Of a stretch of DNA of 57,056 nucleotides, positions 41,344 to 51,614 are shown one piece after another. The stretch is from Eubacterium sp. (GTDB lineage Bacteria > Bacillota > Clostridia > Oscillospirales > Acutalibacteraceae), in the NCBI GenBank assembly GCA_022511205.1, contig JAFLRY010000009.1, positions 1 through 57,056 of the forward strand, in the 5' to 3' direction. The notes beneath the pieces were generated by a model. That model searched no databases, was not told the origin of the DNA, and was given only the letters and a program-made list of their open reading frames with translations. Each line of letters starts with the position of its first letter. The first letter of the stretch is position 1. Made by a program: the position numbers and the translations under genes.

Positions 41344-41931
41344 ATGGATTTCATTTTAGCAACGAACAATATGAAAAAGCTCGGCGAAATGCAGAGGATT
41401 CTTTCGCCCCTCGGTATCAACGTTGTTACCGCGAAAATGCTCGGTATCACGATCCCGGACGTGGAGGAGAATGGAACAACCTTCGAGGAAAACGCAAGAA
41501 TAAAGGCGCTTTCCGCCTGCGAGACAACGGGTATGCCCGCAATCGCTGACGACAGCGGCATCTGCGTTGATTATTTGGACGGCGCGCCGGGTATATTTTC
41601 CGCAAGATTTTCGGGCGGTCACGGCAATGATGAAGCCAATAACGATCTGCTTCTTGAAAAGCTCAGCGGTGTGCCAATGGAGCAGAGAACGGCATACTAT
41701 GCCTGCGCGATCTGCTGTGTTTTTCCCGATGGCAGAGAGATCACCGTAAGGGGCGAATGCCACGGCCATATCGGCTTTGAGCGAGACGGAAACGAGGGCT
41801 TCGGCTACGATCCGCTTTTCATTATAAACGGCAAGGCCTTCGGCAGATATACCGCCGAGGAAAAGGACAAAATCAGCCACAGAGGCAAAGCCCTCAGGCT
41901 TTTAACTAAGGAATTGGAGAAGATCATATGA
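41344..41931 (+). CDS. rdgB: XTP/dITP diphosphatase (RdgB/HAM1 family)
   Basis: A 195-residue pyrophosphatase removing non-canonical purine nucleotides (XTP, ITP) from the pool. Motifs: the start FILATNNMKKLGEMQRIL, the catalytic ADDSGICVDYLDGAPGI, FGYDPLF and SHRGKALR near the end. ATG at 41344 lies 4 bases after ftsY; a longer in-frame form inside ftsY is rejected. Overlaps the next gene by ATGA. Confidence 0.95.
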   Translation: MDFILATNNMKKLGEMQRILSPLGINVVTAKMLGITIPDVEENGTTFEENARIKALSACETTGMPAIADDSGICVDYLDGAPGIFSARFSGGHGNDEANNDLLLEKLSGVPMEQRTAYYACAICCVFPDGREITVRGECHGHIGFERDGNEGFGYDPLFIINGKAFGRYTAEEKDKISHRGKALRLLTKELEKII

Positions 41932-42386
41932 CTTCAAAGGAAAGAGCCGAGCTTCGCGCAAAGGCAAATCCTCTTGAGCCGATTTTTCAAATCGGCAAGG
42001 AGGGAATATCTGATAATTTGATTGCTCAGCTTGACGATGCGCTGGATGTTCGCGAGCTTTTAAAGGTGCGTATCCACCTTGAAACCGCTCCAAAAGCGCC
42101 AAAGGAATTTGCGCAGGAGCTTGGCGTAGCGCTGGGTGCTGAGGTGATTCAGGTTATCGGCGGAGTTATCGTGCTTTACAGAAAGATAGATAAGGAAAAG
42201 GTTGAAGCAAAAAAGCAGGAGCGCGCCAAGGCCTCAGGCAAGAAAGCGCCCAAGAAAAAGGTTAAGATCAAGGGTTTGCGCCAGCGCCAGCGTGAATACG
42301 AGCAGGCGCACCCGCGCCCGAAATTCAACCGCTACAGCGGCGGCGGAAAATCGGATAAGGGCAACGCAAGAGGTGGCAAACGGTGA
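41928..42386 (+). CDS. yhbY: YhbY-like CRM-domain RNA-binding protein
   Basis: A 152-residue protein. Residues 1-95 form the CRS1/YhbY (CRM) domain of ribosome-assembly factors, recognisable by LRAKANPLEPIFQIGKEGIS and the late IQVIGGVIVLYR; YhbY associates with pre-50S particles. The C-terminal 55 residues are an extra Lys/Arg-rich tail ending in a Gly-rich segment (GGGKSDKGNARGGKR), probably disordered RNA-binding sequence. Coupled to rdgB and nadD by 4-base overlaps. Confidence 0.92.
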   Translation: MTSKERAELRAKANPLEPIFQIGKEGISDNLIAQLDDALDVRELLKVRIHLETAPKAPKEFAQELGVALGAEVIQVIGGVIVLYRKIDKEKVEAKKQERAKASGKKAPKKKVKIKGLRQRQREYEQAHPRPKFNRYSGGGKSDKGNARGGKR

Positions 42387-42982
42387 GGCTCGGCATCTTC
42401 GGCGGAGCCTTCAATCCCGTTCATAACGGGCATATAAACCTCGCCAAAAGCTATTTGAATAGTCTTTCACTTGATAAGCTTCTTATCATCCCAACGGCGA
42501 ATCCGCCCCACAGAAGCGCAATAGGCTTCGCCGGCGAGGAGGACAGGCTCAATATGCTCTCCCTTGCCTTTGAGGGTGTTGAGAAGATAGAGCTTTCCGA
42601 TATCGAATTCAAGCGAAGCGAAAAAAGCTACACCTACGATACGGTTAAAGAATTAAGAAAAACCTATACAAACGATGAAATTTTCCTTATAATAGGAGAA
42701 GATCAGTTCCTTATGTTCGATCAGTGGTATAAATATAAGGAGCTTCTTGACGAGGTAGTGCTCTGCACCGCGGCGCGGGAAAGGAACACACAAAAGGCGC
42801 TTAGCGACTATGCTCAAAAGCTTCTCGGCAGTCAATACGGCTACTACATTGCCGATTTCGACCCGATCGTAATCTCAAGCAGTGAACTGAGAGAAAAGCT
42901 GAAAGCAGGAGAGGACGTTTGTGATTATCTCCCCGCCAAGGTTTATGACTATATTAAGGACAAGGGACTTTATATTGAATAA
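42383..42982 (+). CDS. nadD: Nicotinate-nucleotide adenylyltransferase NadD
   Basis: A 199-residue enzyme adenylating nicotinate mononucleotide in NAD synthesis. The nucleotidyltransferase motif GGAFNPVHNGH is at residues 7-17 and the ISSSELREKL block near residue 168. The GTG start overlaps yhbY by GTGA. Typical nadD-yqeK-rsfS arrangement. Confidence 0.96.
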   Translation: MRLGIFGGAFNPVHNGHINLAKSYLNSLSLDKLLIIPTANPPHRSAIGFAGEEDRLNMLSLAFEGVEKIELSDIEFKRSEKSYTYDTVKELRKTYTNDEIFLIIGEDQFLMFDQWYKYKELLDEVVLCTAARERNTQKALSDYAQKLLGSQYGYYIADFDPIVISSSELREKLKAGEDVCDYLPAKVYDYIKDKGLYIE

Positions 42983-43559
42983 TAACGAGGAATATATCAA
43001 AATAATAAAAGAGCGTTTATCCGAGGCGCGCTTCACTCATTCGATAAACGTTGCAGAAGCGGCGGCTCAGCTTGCGGAAAAATACGGCGCGAACGCTGAG
43101 AAAGCCTACACGGCGGGCATACTCCACGATATCACGAAGGAGGAAACTCACGAAGCGCAAAAAGAGTACATAACCCGAAACGGCATAGCGCTGACGGAGC
43201 TTGAGCGCCTCAACGGCAAGGTGCTTCATCAAATGTCGGGATCACTGTTTTGCCAATCGGAGCTTGGGATAGACGATGAGGAAATTCTCGGCGCTGTCAG
43301 GTATCACACCACCGGCAGGCGGGATATGACTTTGCTTGAAAAAGTCGTTTACACCGCTGATTTCATTTCGGCGGAAAGGTGCTATTCTGACGTTGAGGTT
43401 ATGAGAGAAAAGGCGCAAAAAAGCCTTGAGGAAGCAATGCTATACTCGCTCAGGTGGACAATAAGAGATCTTTCGTCAAAAGCAAAGCTTATCCACCCGG
43501 ACACGCTGGAATGCTATAATTGGATATTGGAAAATGAATTGAAAAGGAAGATAGTATGA
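42975..43559 (+). CDS. yqeK: HD-domain hydrolase YqeK (diadenosine tetraphosphatase), TTG start
   Basis: A 194-residue HD-superfamily protein; YqeK enzymes split Ap4A symmetrically to ADP. The metal-binding residues are the H in RFTHSINVAE, the HD of AGILHDITKEE and later H residues in VLHQMSG and RYHTTGR. The chosen TTG overlaps nadD by 8 bases and gives the family start NNNEEYIKIIKERL; an in-frame ATG at 42945 would extend it by 10 residues. Coupled to rsfS by ATGA. Confidence 0.9.
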   Translation: MNNNEEYIKIIKERLSEARFTHSINVAEAAAQLAEKYGANAEKAYTAGILHDITKEETHEAQKEYITRNGIALTELERLNGKVLHQMSGSLFCQSELGIDDEEILGAVRYHTTGRRDMTLLEKVVYTADFISAERCYSDVEVMREKAQKSLEEAMLYSLRWTIRDLSSKAKLIHPDTLECYNWILENELKRKIV

Positions 43560-43909
43560 ATTCATTAGAGATCGTAAAAACAGCCGTTATGGCGGCGGAC
43601 AGTAAAAAAGGCAAGGATATACAGGTTATCGGAATCAGAGATATCTCCGTCCTTGCGGATTATTTCGTGCTGGTAACGGGTGATTCATCAACTCAGGTAA
43701 AGGCGCTTGCCGATGAAATAGAATTCAAGCTTAGTGAAGCGGGCGAAGCGCCCCACCATATTGAGGGCAGGCAATCGGGCTGGATATGCCTTGATTTTTC
43801 AACAGTGGTAATTCACGTTTTCTACAAGGATCAGCGAAACTATTTCAAGCTGGAGCATCTTTGGGAAGACGGCGATAGAATAGACATAGAAAAGCTTTTG
43901 GAGGAATAA
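43556..43909 (+). CDS. rsfS: Ribosome silencing factor RsfS
   Basis: A 117-residue protein that binds L14 and blocks subunit joining under starvation. The family core is visible: [34 protein letters not shown], and [19 protein letters not shown] followed by [18 protein letters not shown] precedes the ATG. leuS starts 2 bases after its stop. Confidence 0.97.
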   Translation: MNSLEIVKTAVMAADSKKGKDIQVIGIRDISVLADYFVLVTGDSSTQVKALADEIEFKLSEAGEAPHHIEGRQSGWICLDFSTVVIHVFYKDQRNYFKLEHLWEDGDRIDIEKLLEE

Positions 43910-43911
43910 CT

Positions 43912-46320
43912 ATGGATTATAATTTTAAAGAGATAGAAAAGAAATGGCAAAACGTTTGGTACAGCCAAAACACCTTTGCAGCGAAGGACGATTATTCTCT
44001 GCCCAAGTTCTACTGCCTCGTTGAGTTCCCTTATCCCAGCGGGCAGGGGCTTCACGTCGGTCACCCGCGTTCATACACAGCGCTGGATATCGTGGCGAGA
44101 AAGAAAAGGCTTCAGGGCTATAACGTTCTTTATCCGATGGGCTGGGACGCTTTCGGTCTTCCCACGGAAAACTTCGCGATCAAAAATCACATCCACCCCG
44201 CCGAGGTAACGAAGAACAACGTAGCCCGCTTCAAGCAGCAGCTTCAGGCACTGGGCTTCTCCTTTGACTGGACGAGGGAGATCAACACCACCGATCCGTC
44301 CTACTACAAATGGACCCAGTGGATATTCCTTCAGCTCTTCAAAAAGGGACTTGCCTATAAAAAGGAAATGGCGGTAAACTGGTGCACCTCCTGCAAGTGC
44401 GTTCTTGCAAACGAAGAGGTTGTCAACGGCGTGTGCGAGCGTTGCGGCTCGGAGGTTATCCGTAAGAATCAGAGCCAGTGGATGCTTAAGATCACCGAGT
44501 ATGCGGACAGGCTCGTTTCCGATCTGGACGACGTTGATTTTATCGACAGAGTTAAGGTTCAGCAGAGAAACTGGATCGGCAGAAGCACCGGCGCGGAGGT
44601 TGATTTCAAGACCACCCTCGGCGATACGCTGACCGTTTATACCACGAGATGCGACACGCTTTTCGGCGCTACTTATATGGTTATCTCCCCCGAGCATCCG
44701 CTTATCGAAAAGTGGGCGGACAGTCTTTCTAATCTTGACGAGGTGCGCGCTTATCAGAACGAAGCCGCTCACAAGAGCGATTTTGAACGCACGGAGCTCA
44801 ACAAGGATAAAACCGGCGTAAGGCTCAACGGCGTTATGGGTATCAACCCCGTAAACGACGAGGAGATACCGATCTTCATTTCCGATTACGTACTTACCTC
44901 CTACGGCACGGGCGCAATTATGGCAGTTCCCGCTCACGATACCCGTGACTGGGAGTTCGCAAAGAAATTCGATCTGCCGATCATCGAAGTAGTAGCAGGC
45001 GGCGAGGACGTGCAGAAGACGGCGTTCACCGATTGCTACACCGGCGTGCTTGTAAACAGCGGCTTCATCACCGGAATGTCCGTTGAGGAAGCAAAAAAAG
45101 CTATGATCGAATGGCTTGAAAAAGAGGGCAAGGGCAGAGAAAAGGTGAACTTTAAACTGCGTGACTGGGTGTTCAGCCGCCAGAGATATTGGGGCGAGCC
45201 GATCCCGATCGTTCACTGCGATAAGTGCGGCTACGTTGCCATCCCCGAAGAGGAGCTTCCTCTTGAGCTTCCCAACGTCGAATCCTACGAACCCACCGAT
45301 ACAGGCGAATCACCCCTCGCTAAAATGACCGATTGGGTAAATACCAAGTGTCCCTGTTGCGGCGGGGATGCCAAGAGAGAGACCGACACCATGCCCCAGT
45401 GGGCAGGCTCTTCCTGGTATTTCCTGCGCTATATGGATCCCCACAACGATAAGGCGATCGCTTCCAAGGAAGCCTTTGATTACTGGTCACCCGTTGATTG
45501 GTACAACGGCGGTATGGAGCACACCACGCTTCACCTGCTTTACAGCCGTTTCTGGCATAAATTCCTCTATGATATCGGCGTGGTTCCCACGAAAGAGCCG
45601 TATCAGAAGCGTACCTCCCACGGTATGATCCTCGGCGAAAACGGTGAGAAGATGAGTAAATCCCGCGGAAACGTTGTAAATCCAGATGAGATCGTAGATC
45701 AGTACGGCGCTGATACCATGCGTCTTTACGAGATGTTCATCGGCGATTTCGAGAAAGCCGCGCCGTGGAACTCCGATTCTATCAAGGGATGCAAGCGTTT
45801 CATCGAGCGTTTCTGGAATTTACAGGAGATCGCAGTAGACGGCGATGCCTACAGTCCCGAGCTGGAAGCTCTCATGCATAAGACCATTAAGAAGGTCACC
45901 GAGGATATCGATAGCCTTAAGTGCAACACCGCCATCGCCGCGATGATGACCCTTATCAACAAGATTTACGAAAAGGGCAGTGTAACGAAGGCAGAGCTCA
46001 AAGACCTCACGATCCTGCTCAATCCCTTTGCACCTCACGTTACTGAGGAAATGTGGGACGTTATGAGCTTCGGCGGAATGGTAAATGAAGCAAAATGGCC
46101 CGAGTTTGACGAGGCCAAGACTGTTGAAAACAGCGTTGAGATCGTGCTTCAGATAATGGGCAAGGTGCGCTCACGCATCACGATCCCGGTTGATATGCCC
46201 AAGGACGAGGTTATCGCTCTTGCAAAGGCAGACGAAAAAATCGCCGCCGCCATCGAGGGCAAAACCATCAAAAAGGAAATCTACGTTCCCGGCAAACTTG
46301 TTAACATCGTTGCCGTATAA
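43912..46320 (+). CDS. leuS: Leucine--tRNA ligase LeuS
   Basis: An 802-residue class I synthetase. The HIGH motif reads HVGH in [18 protein letters not shown], the KMSKS loop is [10 protein letters not shown], and the connective-peptide editing domain (about residues 220-410) contains [14 protein letters not shown] and [20 protein letters not shown] zinc-type segment [22 protein letters not shown] is also present. GGAGG precedes the ATG. No T-box leader is present, as it is the last gene of the operon. Confidence 0.98.
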   Translation: MDYNFKEIEKKWQNVWYSQNTFAAKDDYSLPKFYCLVEFPYPSGQGLHVGHPRSYTALDIVARKKRLQGYNVLYPMGWDAFGLPTENFAIKNHIHPAEVTKNNVARFKQQLQALGFSFDWTREINTTDPSYYKWTQWIFLQLFKKGLAYKKEMAVNWCTSCKCVLANEEVVNGVCERCGSEVIRKNQSQWMLKITEYADRLVSDLDDVDFIDRVKVQQRNWIGRSTGAEVDFKTTLGDTLTVYTTRCDTLFGATYMVISPEHPLIEKWADSLSNLDEVRAYQNEAAHKSDFERTELNKDKTGVRLNGVMGINPVNDEEIPIFISDYVLTSYGTGAIMAVPAHDTRDWEFAKKFDLPIIEVVAGGEDVQKTAFTDCYTGVLVNSGFITGMSVEEAKKAMIEWLEKEGKGREKVNFKLRDWVFSRQRYWGEPIPIVHCDKCGYVAIPEEELPLELPNVESYEPTDTGESPLAKMTDWVNTKCPCCGGDAKRETDTMPQWAGSSWYFLRYMDPHNDKAIASKEAFDYWSPVDWYNGGMEHTTLHLLYSRFWHKFLYDIGVVPTKEPYQKRTSHGMILGENGEKMSKSRGNVVNPDEIVDQYGADTMRLYEMFIGDFEKAAPWNSDSIKGCKRFIERFWNLQEIAVDGDAYSPELEALMHKTIKKVTEDIDSLKCNTAIAAMMTLINKIYEKGSVTKAELKDLTILLNPFAPHVTEEMWDVMSFGGMVNEAKWPEFDEAKTVENSVEIVLQIMGKVRSRITIPVDMPKDEVIALAKADEKIAAAIEGKTIKKEIYVPGKLVNIVAV

Positions 46321-46327
46321 TAAAACG

Positions 46328-46359
46328 AAAAAGCCACGAACATTTCGTTCGTGGCTTTT
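46328..46359. terminator. Bidirectional terminator after leuS
   Basis: AAAAGCCACGAAC and GTTCGTGGCTTTT form a 13-bp stem with a 5-base loop and A/T tracts on both sides. It serves leuS and the convergent methyltransferase. Confidence 0.9.
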
Positions 46360-46370
46360 GATTTGTTCAA

Positions 46371-46955
46371 TTATTTTGATACCTTCCAATACTGCGCCTT
46401 AAAGCCGTAGTTATTATCGCAAAGGTAGTTTTCAACCGTTAAATTATATTTGTTGCACAGTTTGAGAAAATCACTCATTTTTTCGTCTTTATCAAGGGTT
46501 TGGTAGTACATGCAGCCGCCCTCTTTTATAAAGCTCATAGCCTTGCCAAGCAGAGCCTCATAAAGACCGCTTTCGAGCCTCGTGCTGCCGACTACCGTAA
46601 CGATATCGAATTTGTTTTCGCAGCCCTCAACCAGCATAACGTCTGAATGGATAACCTCAACAGAATTGGGATTGCGCTCGTTGAGCAATCCCTCTTTAAG
46701 CGCTCGGCAGCATTCCTCGTCTATATCAATGCTCGTCAAAGTTCCGCCGTTTAATTTATACGAAAGATACCTGTCCCAATATCCCGCGCCGATACCTACG
46801 TTGCAGATATTTTCGCCCTCGCTAACGGCGAAATTCTCCTCGAAAAATTTTGCGATCATATATTCAAGATACTTGTTTTTAACGCCCAAATTCCATGGAC
46901 CCGCGTCCTTATCATAGCATTCGCCGTAAGATCTTAATAAGAAATCCTTATCCAT
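46371..46955 (-). CDS. Class I SAM-dependent methyltransferase
   Basis: A 194-residue protein with the Rossmann methyltransferase motifs: NVGIGAGYWDR (SAM-binding motif I), LTSIDIDEECCRAL with the acidic ribose-binding residue, and FDIVTVVGSTRLESG. No target-recognition domain. AAGGAGAA precedes the ATG. It is a single-gene unit facing leuS. Substrate unknown; the small size suggests a small-molecule or protein methyltransferase. Confidence 0.82.
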   Translation of the reverse strand: MDKDFLLRSYGECYDKDAGPWNLGVKNKYLEYMIAKFFEENFAVSEGENICNVGIGAGYWDRYLSYKLNGGTLTSIDIDEECCRALKEGLLNERNPNSVEVIHSDVMLVEGCENKFDIVTVVGSTRLESGLYEALLGKAMSFIKEGGCMYYQTLDKDEKMSDFLKLCNKYNLTVENYLCDNNYGFKAQYWKVSK

Positions 46956-47044
46956 ATTAATTCTCCTTTATTTATACAAATATATTATCATATCGGGGTG
47001 GAAAAAATCAATGGCGTATGTTATACTTGCTAATAGGTGATAAT

Positions 47045-48409
47045 ATGAAAATAACTGTTATAGGCGGGGGCGGGGTACGCTCCATGTTTCTTGCGAAGAG
47101 CATTGCACAGAAGGCGGAAAGGCTTCATATAGACGAGCTTTGCTTTATGGATAACAACGCTCAAAAGCTAAAGATATACGGCGGTATGGCGGCGCACGTG
47201 GCAAAGCTTCTTTGCCCGAAGCTGAAATTCAGCTTAACTGCTAACGCGGTTGAAGCCGTTACCGATGCGGATTACGTTATAACCACTATCCGCGTTGGAG
47301 AGGACGATATGCGCGCGAAGGACGAGCGCATTGCTCTCAACAAAGGCGTGCTTGGTCAGGAAACGACCGGTGCGGCAGGCTTTTCCTTTGCTATGAGAAG
47401 CGTTCCCGCCCTTGCGGAATACTGTGAGCTTATCAAAAAGTACGCAAAAAGCAATGTAAAGGTGTTCAACTTTACAAACCCCGCGGGTGTAGTTTCACAA
47501 ACCTTGCGTGATATGGGCTACGATTTTACATACGGAATTTGCGACGCCCCCTCTGGAATGCTCCGCTCCTTCGCGCTTTTATATAACGAATCACCCGATA
47601 ATATAAGCGGAGAGGTCTACGGGCTAAACCACCTCTCGTATTTTAAAAGCATTACACTCAGCGGAAAAGAGATTTTGAACGAGCTCATTGAGAATGACGA
47701 AGCTTACGCTAAAACCGATATGCGCTACTTTGATAAGGCGCTTTTGCGGGACAGAAAAAGTATTCTAAACGAATATCTCTACTATTTCTACTACCGCGAG
47801 CAGGCGGTGGAGAATATCCTAAAAGCAGATCAGACCCGCGGCGAGCAGATACGGGATATCAATAAAAATATGACCGCTGAGCTTTCAAAAATGGACGTGG
47901 AGAACGATTTTGAGGGTTGCCTTAAGATGTTCAATAAATGGTATGGAATGCGCGAGGGCAGCTATATGGCAAGCGAAACAGGCGTTAAGCGCACCGCAAC
48001 CTGGAAGTTCAATATCTATGAGGAGGACGACGGCGGCTATGCGGGCGTGGCGCTGAAATTCATTGAGAACGCCCAAAGTGGCAAAACAGGCACGATGATC
48101 ATGTGCGTTCCCAACAACGGCGCTATCAGCGGACTTCGTGATGACGATGTGGTTGAAATCACCTGCGACGTTAACGCCGATGGTTGTACTCCGCACTATA
48201 TGGGCGAGGTGGACGAGCAGAATCTTGAAATGATAAGGCGCGTTAAAATTTACGAACGCCTTGCCTCAAAAGCCATAAGAAATAAGGATAAGGCGGCGGC
48301 GGTGCAGGCGCTCACGCTCCACCCGCTGGTCAATTCCTATTCGCTGGCAAAAGAGCTTGTAGACGAATATATAGAGCATAACGCAAAATACAGCCAAGGC
48401 TGGAAATAG
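47045..48409 (+). CDS. Glycoside hydrolase family 4 protein (6-phospho-glycosidase-like)
   Basis: A 454-residue NAD- and metal-dependent glycosidase; GH4 enzymes cleave by oxidation and elimination. It has the Rossmann start KITVIGGGGVRSMFLAKS, NFTNPAGVVSQ, and the metal-binding cysteine and histidine in GICDAPSG (C166) and GLNHLSYF (H196). In GH4 the tetrad after the cysteine tracks substrate: from memory CNVP for 6-phospho-beta-, CDMP for 6-phospho-alpha-glucosidases, and CH-type for non-phosphorylated sugars. CDAP here is nearest CDMP. The ATG at 47045 follows AGGTGA. It opens the GH4-GH38-GH29 operon; no signal peptide. Confidence 0.88.
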   Translation: MKITVIGGGGVRSMFLAKSIAQKAERLHIDELCFMDNNAQKLKIYGGMAAHVAKLLCPKLKFSLTANAVEAVTDADYVITTIRVGEDDMRAKDERIALNKGVLGQETTGAAGFSFAMRSVPALAEYCELIKKYAKSNVKVFNFTNPAGVVSQTLRDMGYDFTYGICDAPSGMLRSFALLYNESPDNISGEVYGLNHLSYFKSITLSGKEILNELIENDEAYAKTDMRYFDKALLRDRKSILNEYLYYFYYREQAVENILKADQTRGEQIRDINKNMTAELSKMDVENDFEGCLKMFNKWYGMREGSYMASETGVKRTATWKFNIYEEDDGGYAGVALKFIENAQSGKTGTMIMCVPNNGAISGLRDDDVVEITCDVNADGCTPHYMGEVDEQNLEMIRRVKIYERLASKAIRNKDKAAAVQALTLHPLVNSYSLAKELVDEYIEHNAKYSQGWK

Positions 48410-48422
48410 AGAGGAAAAAGCT

Positions 48423-51400
48423 ATGAAAAAGAAGATCTACACCGTCGCTACGGCGCACCTTGATACGATCTGGAGCTGGGATTTTGAAACCACGGTTTCA
48501 CAGTATATTTACAATACCCTCGTGGATAATTTCAAAATGCTTGAAAAATATCCCACCTACCGTTTCAATTTTGAGGGTAGCTATCGCTACGAGCTTATGG
48601 AGGAATACTATCCCGAGCTTTTCGAAAAGGTTAAGGAATACGTTAAAGAGGGCAGGTGGAACGTATGCGGTTCTGCCTTTGAAAACGGCGACACGAATAT
48701 TCCGTCTCCCGAAGCGCTTTTCAGAAATATTCTGATCGGCAATTCCTATTTTGATAAGACCTTCGGCAAGAGATCGGTCGATATCTATTTGCCCGATTGC
48801 TTCGGCTTCGGTTGGGCGCTTCCGTCCATTGCTCATCACGCAAATCTTATGGGCTTCACCACCCAAAAGCTTGCTTGGGGCTCTGCTTACGGCACGCCTT
48901 TTGACATCGGCAAGTGGTACGGCGTGGACGGCAATTTCATCTACGCCAGCACCAATCCCCACGATTATTATTTTACGCTCACTCAGCTTCGCAAGTGGGA
49001 TTTCGTGGAGAAAAAGCTTAAGGAAAACGAGCAGTTTGACCTCGATTGGACTTATATATTCCACGGTATCGGCGATCGCGGCGGCGCGCCGAAGGAACCC
49101 ACTATTGCCTACGTTGAGCAAGAGATCAAAAAGAACGATACGGAGGATATTGAGGTTTATGCCGCGGCGGCGGACGAGATATACCGCGATATCCAAAACA
49201 AGCTAACGGACGAGCAACGCGCAAAGCTTCCTGAATGGAAAACGGAGCTTGTTATGCAGAATCACGGCGTTGGCGGTTACACCTCCCGCGCCCTCGGTAA
49301 GCGTTGGAACAGGCGTTGTGAGGAGCTTGCGGACATTGCTGAAAGAAACGGAGTTATTGCCGATTATTTCGGAACAGCCGATTATAATCACGATGTTATC
49401 AACCGCTCTTGGAAGCGCTTTATCGCCCATCAATTCCACGATGATATGCCCGGAACGTCAGTTCAGCGCGCGTACCGCAGAAGCTGGAACGATTACGCTA
49501 TGTCAGCAAATCAGTTCACGGGAGAGCTTGAAGCGGCGGCGGTTTCCGTTTCGTCGCTGATGAAAACCGATTTTTGCAGCGGTGTTCCCGTCATGGTGTC
49601 AAACCCCATTGAGGCTGATATCCACGGTGCGGTAACCGTTCGCCTTGCGGGTATAAAACAGTCCTGCGTGAGGGTATTTGATGATAGCGGCAAGGAGGTA
49701 AAAAGCCAGATAAATTCTGACGAAAACGGCGTTAAAGAGATACTTTTCATTGCGGACGTTAAGAGTCTTGGTTACCGTGTTTATGACGTCCGTCCAAGCG
49801 CTGAACCATGCAAGCTTGCGAGCTCGCTTTCCATAAATTCCGATAACGTTATGGAAAACCAGAAGTATATCGTTACCCTCAATAAAAACGGCAATATCAC
49901 TTCAATTTTAGATAAAACTCAGGACGAGCTTGAAATCCTCAAAGAGCCGATCTCCCTCGGTCTGTTTAACTACACAGGCTCAAAGGACTGGCCCGCGTGG
50001 GAAATGAATTATGCTCAGGCGAACAAGGAAGCAGACAGAATTCCTCAGCTTGTGACCATCAGCATTGAGGAAAACGGACCCGCGCGAGTTGCCTTCAAGG
50101 TCATTCAGCAGGATAAAAACCGCTCGCAGTTTACGAATTTCATCGCGCTGACTGACGGCGGGCAGTGCGTTGAGGTGTATTCGGAGATCGAATGGCAGAG
50201 CCTTTGCACAATGGCAAAGAATAAGTTTTCCTTCACCTGCTCAAATGAAAAGGCTACCTTTGACCTTGGCCTCGGCGCGATAGAGCGCGGAAATATGACG
50301 GAAAAGCTCTTTGAAGTTCCCGCTCAAAAGTGGGCGGATATCACCGATAAGAGCGGCGAATACGGCGTTTCCGTTATCAGCGAATGCAAATACGGCTGGG
50401 ATAAGTTCAGCGATAATACTTTGAGAATGACCGTCCTCCACACGCCGAAAAAAAACTACAGAATAGATTCAATGCAGTCCCTTATGGATATCGGGCTTAA
50501 CAGATATTCCTTCGCGATCTTCAGCCACGCCGGAAACGTTGGTGAAGAAACCCAGCTTGAAGCGAGAAAATTCGTTCAGCCGATGACGGCGTTCGCCGTT
50601 GAGAAGCACGGCGGCGCGCTCAAATCACATTACAGTTTCGGAAATGTTTCAAATAACGGCGTTATTATCCGCGCGCTGAAAAAGGCGGAGGACAGCAACG
50701 AGATCATCGTTCGCTTAAACGAGGGCGCAAACAAGGAAGTTGAGAATTTCACCCTTGAGCTTGGAAGCGGAATCGAATCCGCCCGCGAGATTTTCGCCAG
50801 CGAGGAGCATAAATGCGAAGCAACGGTTGAAAACGGCAAGCTTGTTACAAGCTTCAAGCCCTATGAGATAAAGAGCTTCGTGCTTAAGCTTAAGGGCAGC
50901 GAGGTTAAAGGCAATAAAGCCCTTTCAAAACCCGCAAAGGTTGATTTTGATAAGAATATCATCACCGCGCAGGGCGGCGCAAGTGCCGATTTTGAGATCA
51001 GCATTCCGCGCGAGATAACGCCGAAAGCAGTTAAGGCAAACGGCGTTGATTTCAAAATTTCCGAAACGGATAAAAACGCCCTCGTGATGAACGGACAGAC
51101 GATAAACATTTCCGAAAATACCGATAAGCTTTGCCTGCTTTGCGCTTCCCTTAACGGCGACAAAATCGTGAAATTCGATGTTGACGGCAATAAAGTTTCG
51201 AAGAGAATCCTCAGCGCCTACGAGCGTTTTGCTTCGGGCGATCTTCCCAATCTCGGTGACGTTGCCTACGTTAAGCAGGGCAAGCTGGGCTTTGAGGCGA
51301 CCCACAGCCATATGGGCGGCAAGGACGCCATCGCAAAGGGTATGTATTTTTACATTGTTGAGATAGACGTTAAGGGCAAGAAAGCCGTAACTTTGCCAAG

Positions 51401-51614
51401 TGATAGCGACATCGTAGTTATCGCCGCCACGGAATACAGCGGCGCGGCAGGAAGGCTCGCCACTCCCGTTTTTGACGAGGTAGATAAAAACCGCCTGCAG
51501 ACCTTTAGATTTACCTTTGGTGAATACATCCGCTATCAGCGCTACAAAAACGTTTGGCATTTGAACGATAAAGATAATTTCCTGAAGGACAGAAACAGAG
51601 GAAGAATTAAATGA
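48423..51614 (+). CDS. Glycoside hydrolase family 38 alpha-mannosidase
   Basis: A 1063-residue retaining alpha-mannosidase. The zinc-binding HLD motif lies in TAHLDTIWSWD (H12, D14), and the catalytic nucleophile is D125 in YLPDCFGFGW. The helical middle domain and large C-terminal beta-sandwich complete the usual GH38 length. No signal peptide or transmembrane segment, so it acts in the cytoplasm on imported mannosides such as N-glycan fragments. Starts 13 bases after GH4 with GAGGAAAA upstream; overlaps the fucosidase by ATGA. Confidence 0.94.
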   Translation: MKKKIYTVATAHLDTIWSWDFETTVSQYIYNTLVDNFKMLEKYPTYRFNFEGSYRYELMEEYYPELFEKVKEYVKEGRWNVCGSAFENGDTNIPSPEALFRNILIGNSYFDKTFGKRSVDIYLPDCFGFGWALPSIAHHANLMGFTTQKLAWGSAYGTPFDIGKWYGVDGNFIYASTNPHDYYFTLTQLRKWDFVEKKLKENEQFDLDWTYIFHGIGDRGGAPKEPTIAYVEQEIKKNDTEDIEVYAAAADEIYRDIQNKLTDEQRAKLPEWKTELVMQNHGVGGYTSRALGKRWNRRCEELADIAERNGVIADYFGTADYNHDVINRSWKRFIAHQFHDDMPGTSVQRAYRRSWNDYAMSANQFTGELEAAAVSVSSLMKTDFCSGVPVMVSNPIEADIHGAVTVRLAGIKQSCVRVFDDSGKEVKSQINSDENGVKEILFIADVKSLGYRVYDVRPSAEPCKLASSLSINSDNVMENQKYIVTLNKNGNITSILDKTQDELEILKEPISLGLFNYTGSKDWPAWEMNYAQANKEADRIPQLVTISIEENGPARVAFKVIQQDKNRSQFTNFIALTDGGQCVEVYSEIEWQSLCTMAKNKFSFTCSNEKATFDLGLGAIERGNMTEKLFEVPAQKWADITDKSGEYGVSVISECKYGWDKFSDNTLRMTVLHTPKKNYRIDSMQSLMDIGLNRYSFAIFSHAGNVGEETQLEARKFVQPMTAFAVEKHGGALKSHYSFGNVSNNGVIIRALKKAEDSNEIIVRLNEGANKEVENFTLELGSGIESAREIFASEEHKCEATVENGKLVTSFKPYEIKSFVLKLKGSEVKGNKALSKPAKVDFDKNIITAQGGASADFEISIPREITPKAVKANGVDFKISETDKNALVMNGQTINISENTDKLCLLCASLNGDKIVKFDVDGNKVSKRILSAYERFASGDLPNLGDVAYVKQGKLGFEATHSHMGGKDAIAKGMYFYIVEIDVKGKKAVTLPSDSDIVVIAATEYSGAAGRLATPVFDEVDKNRLQTFRFTFGEYIRYQRYKNVWHLNDKDNFLKDRNRGRIK

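Noticed and set aside
44071-45216. A 381-codon open frame on the minus strand inside leuS
   Set aside because: It is fully antisense to an intact leuS, has no ribosome-binding site and no recognisable domain; it arises from codon bias of the real gene.
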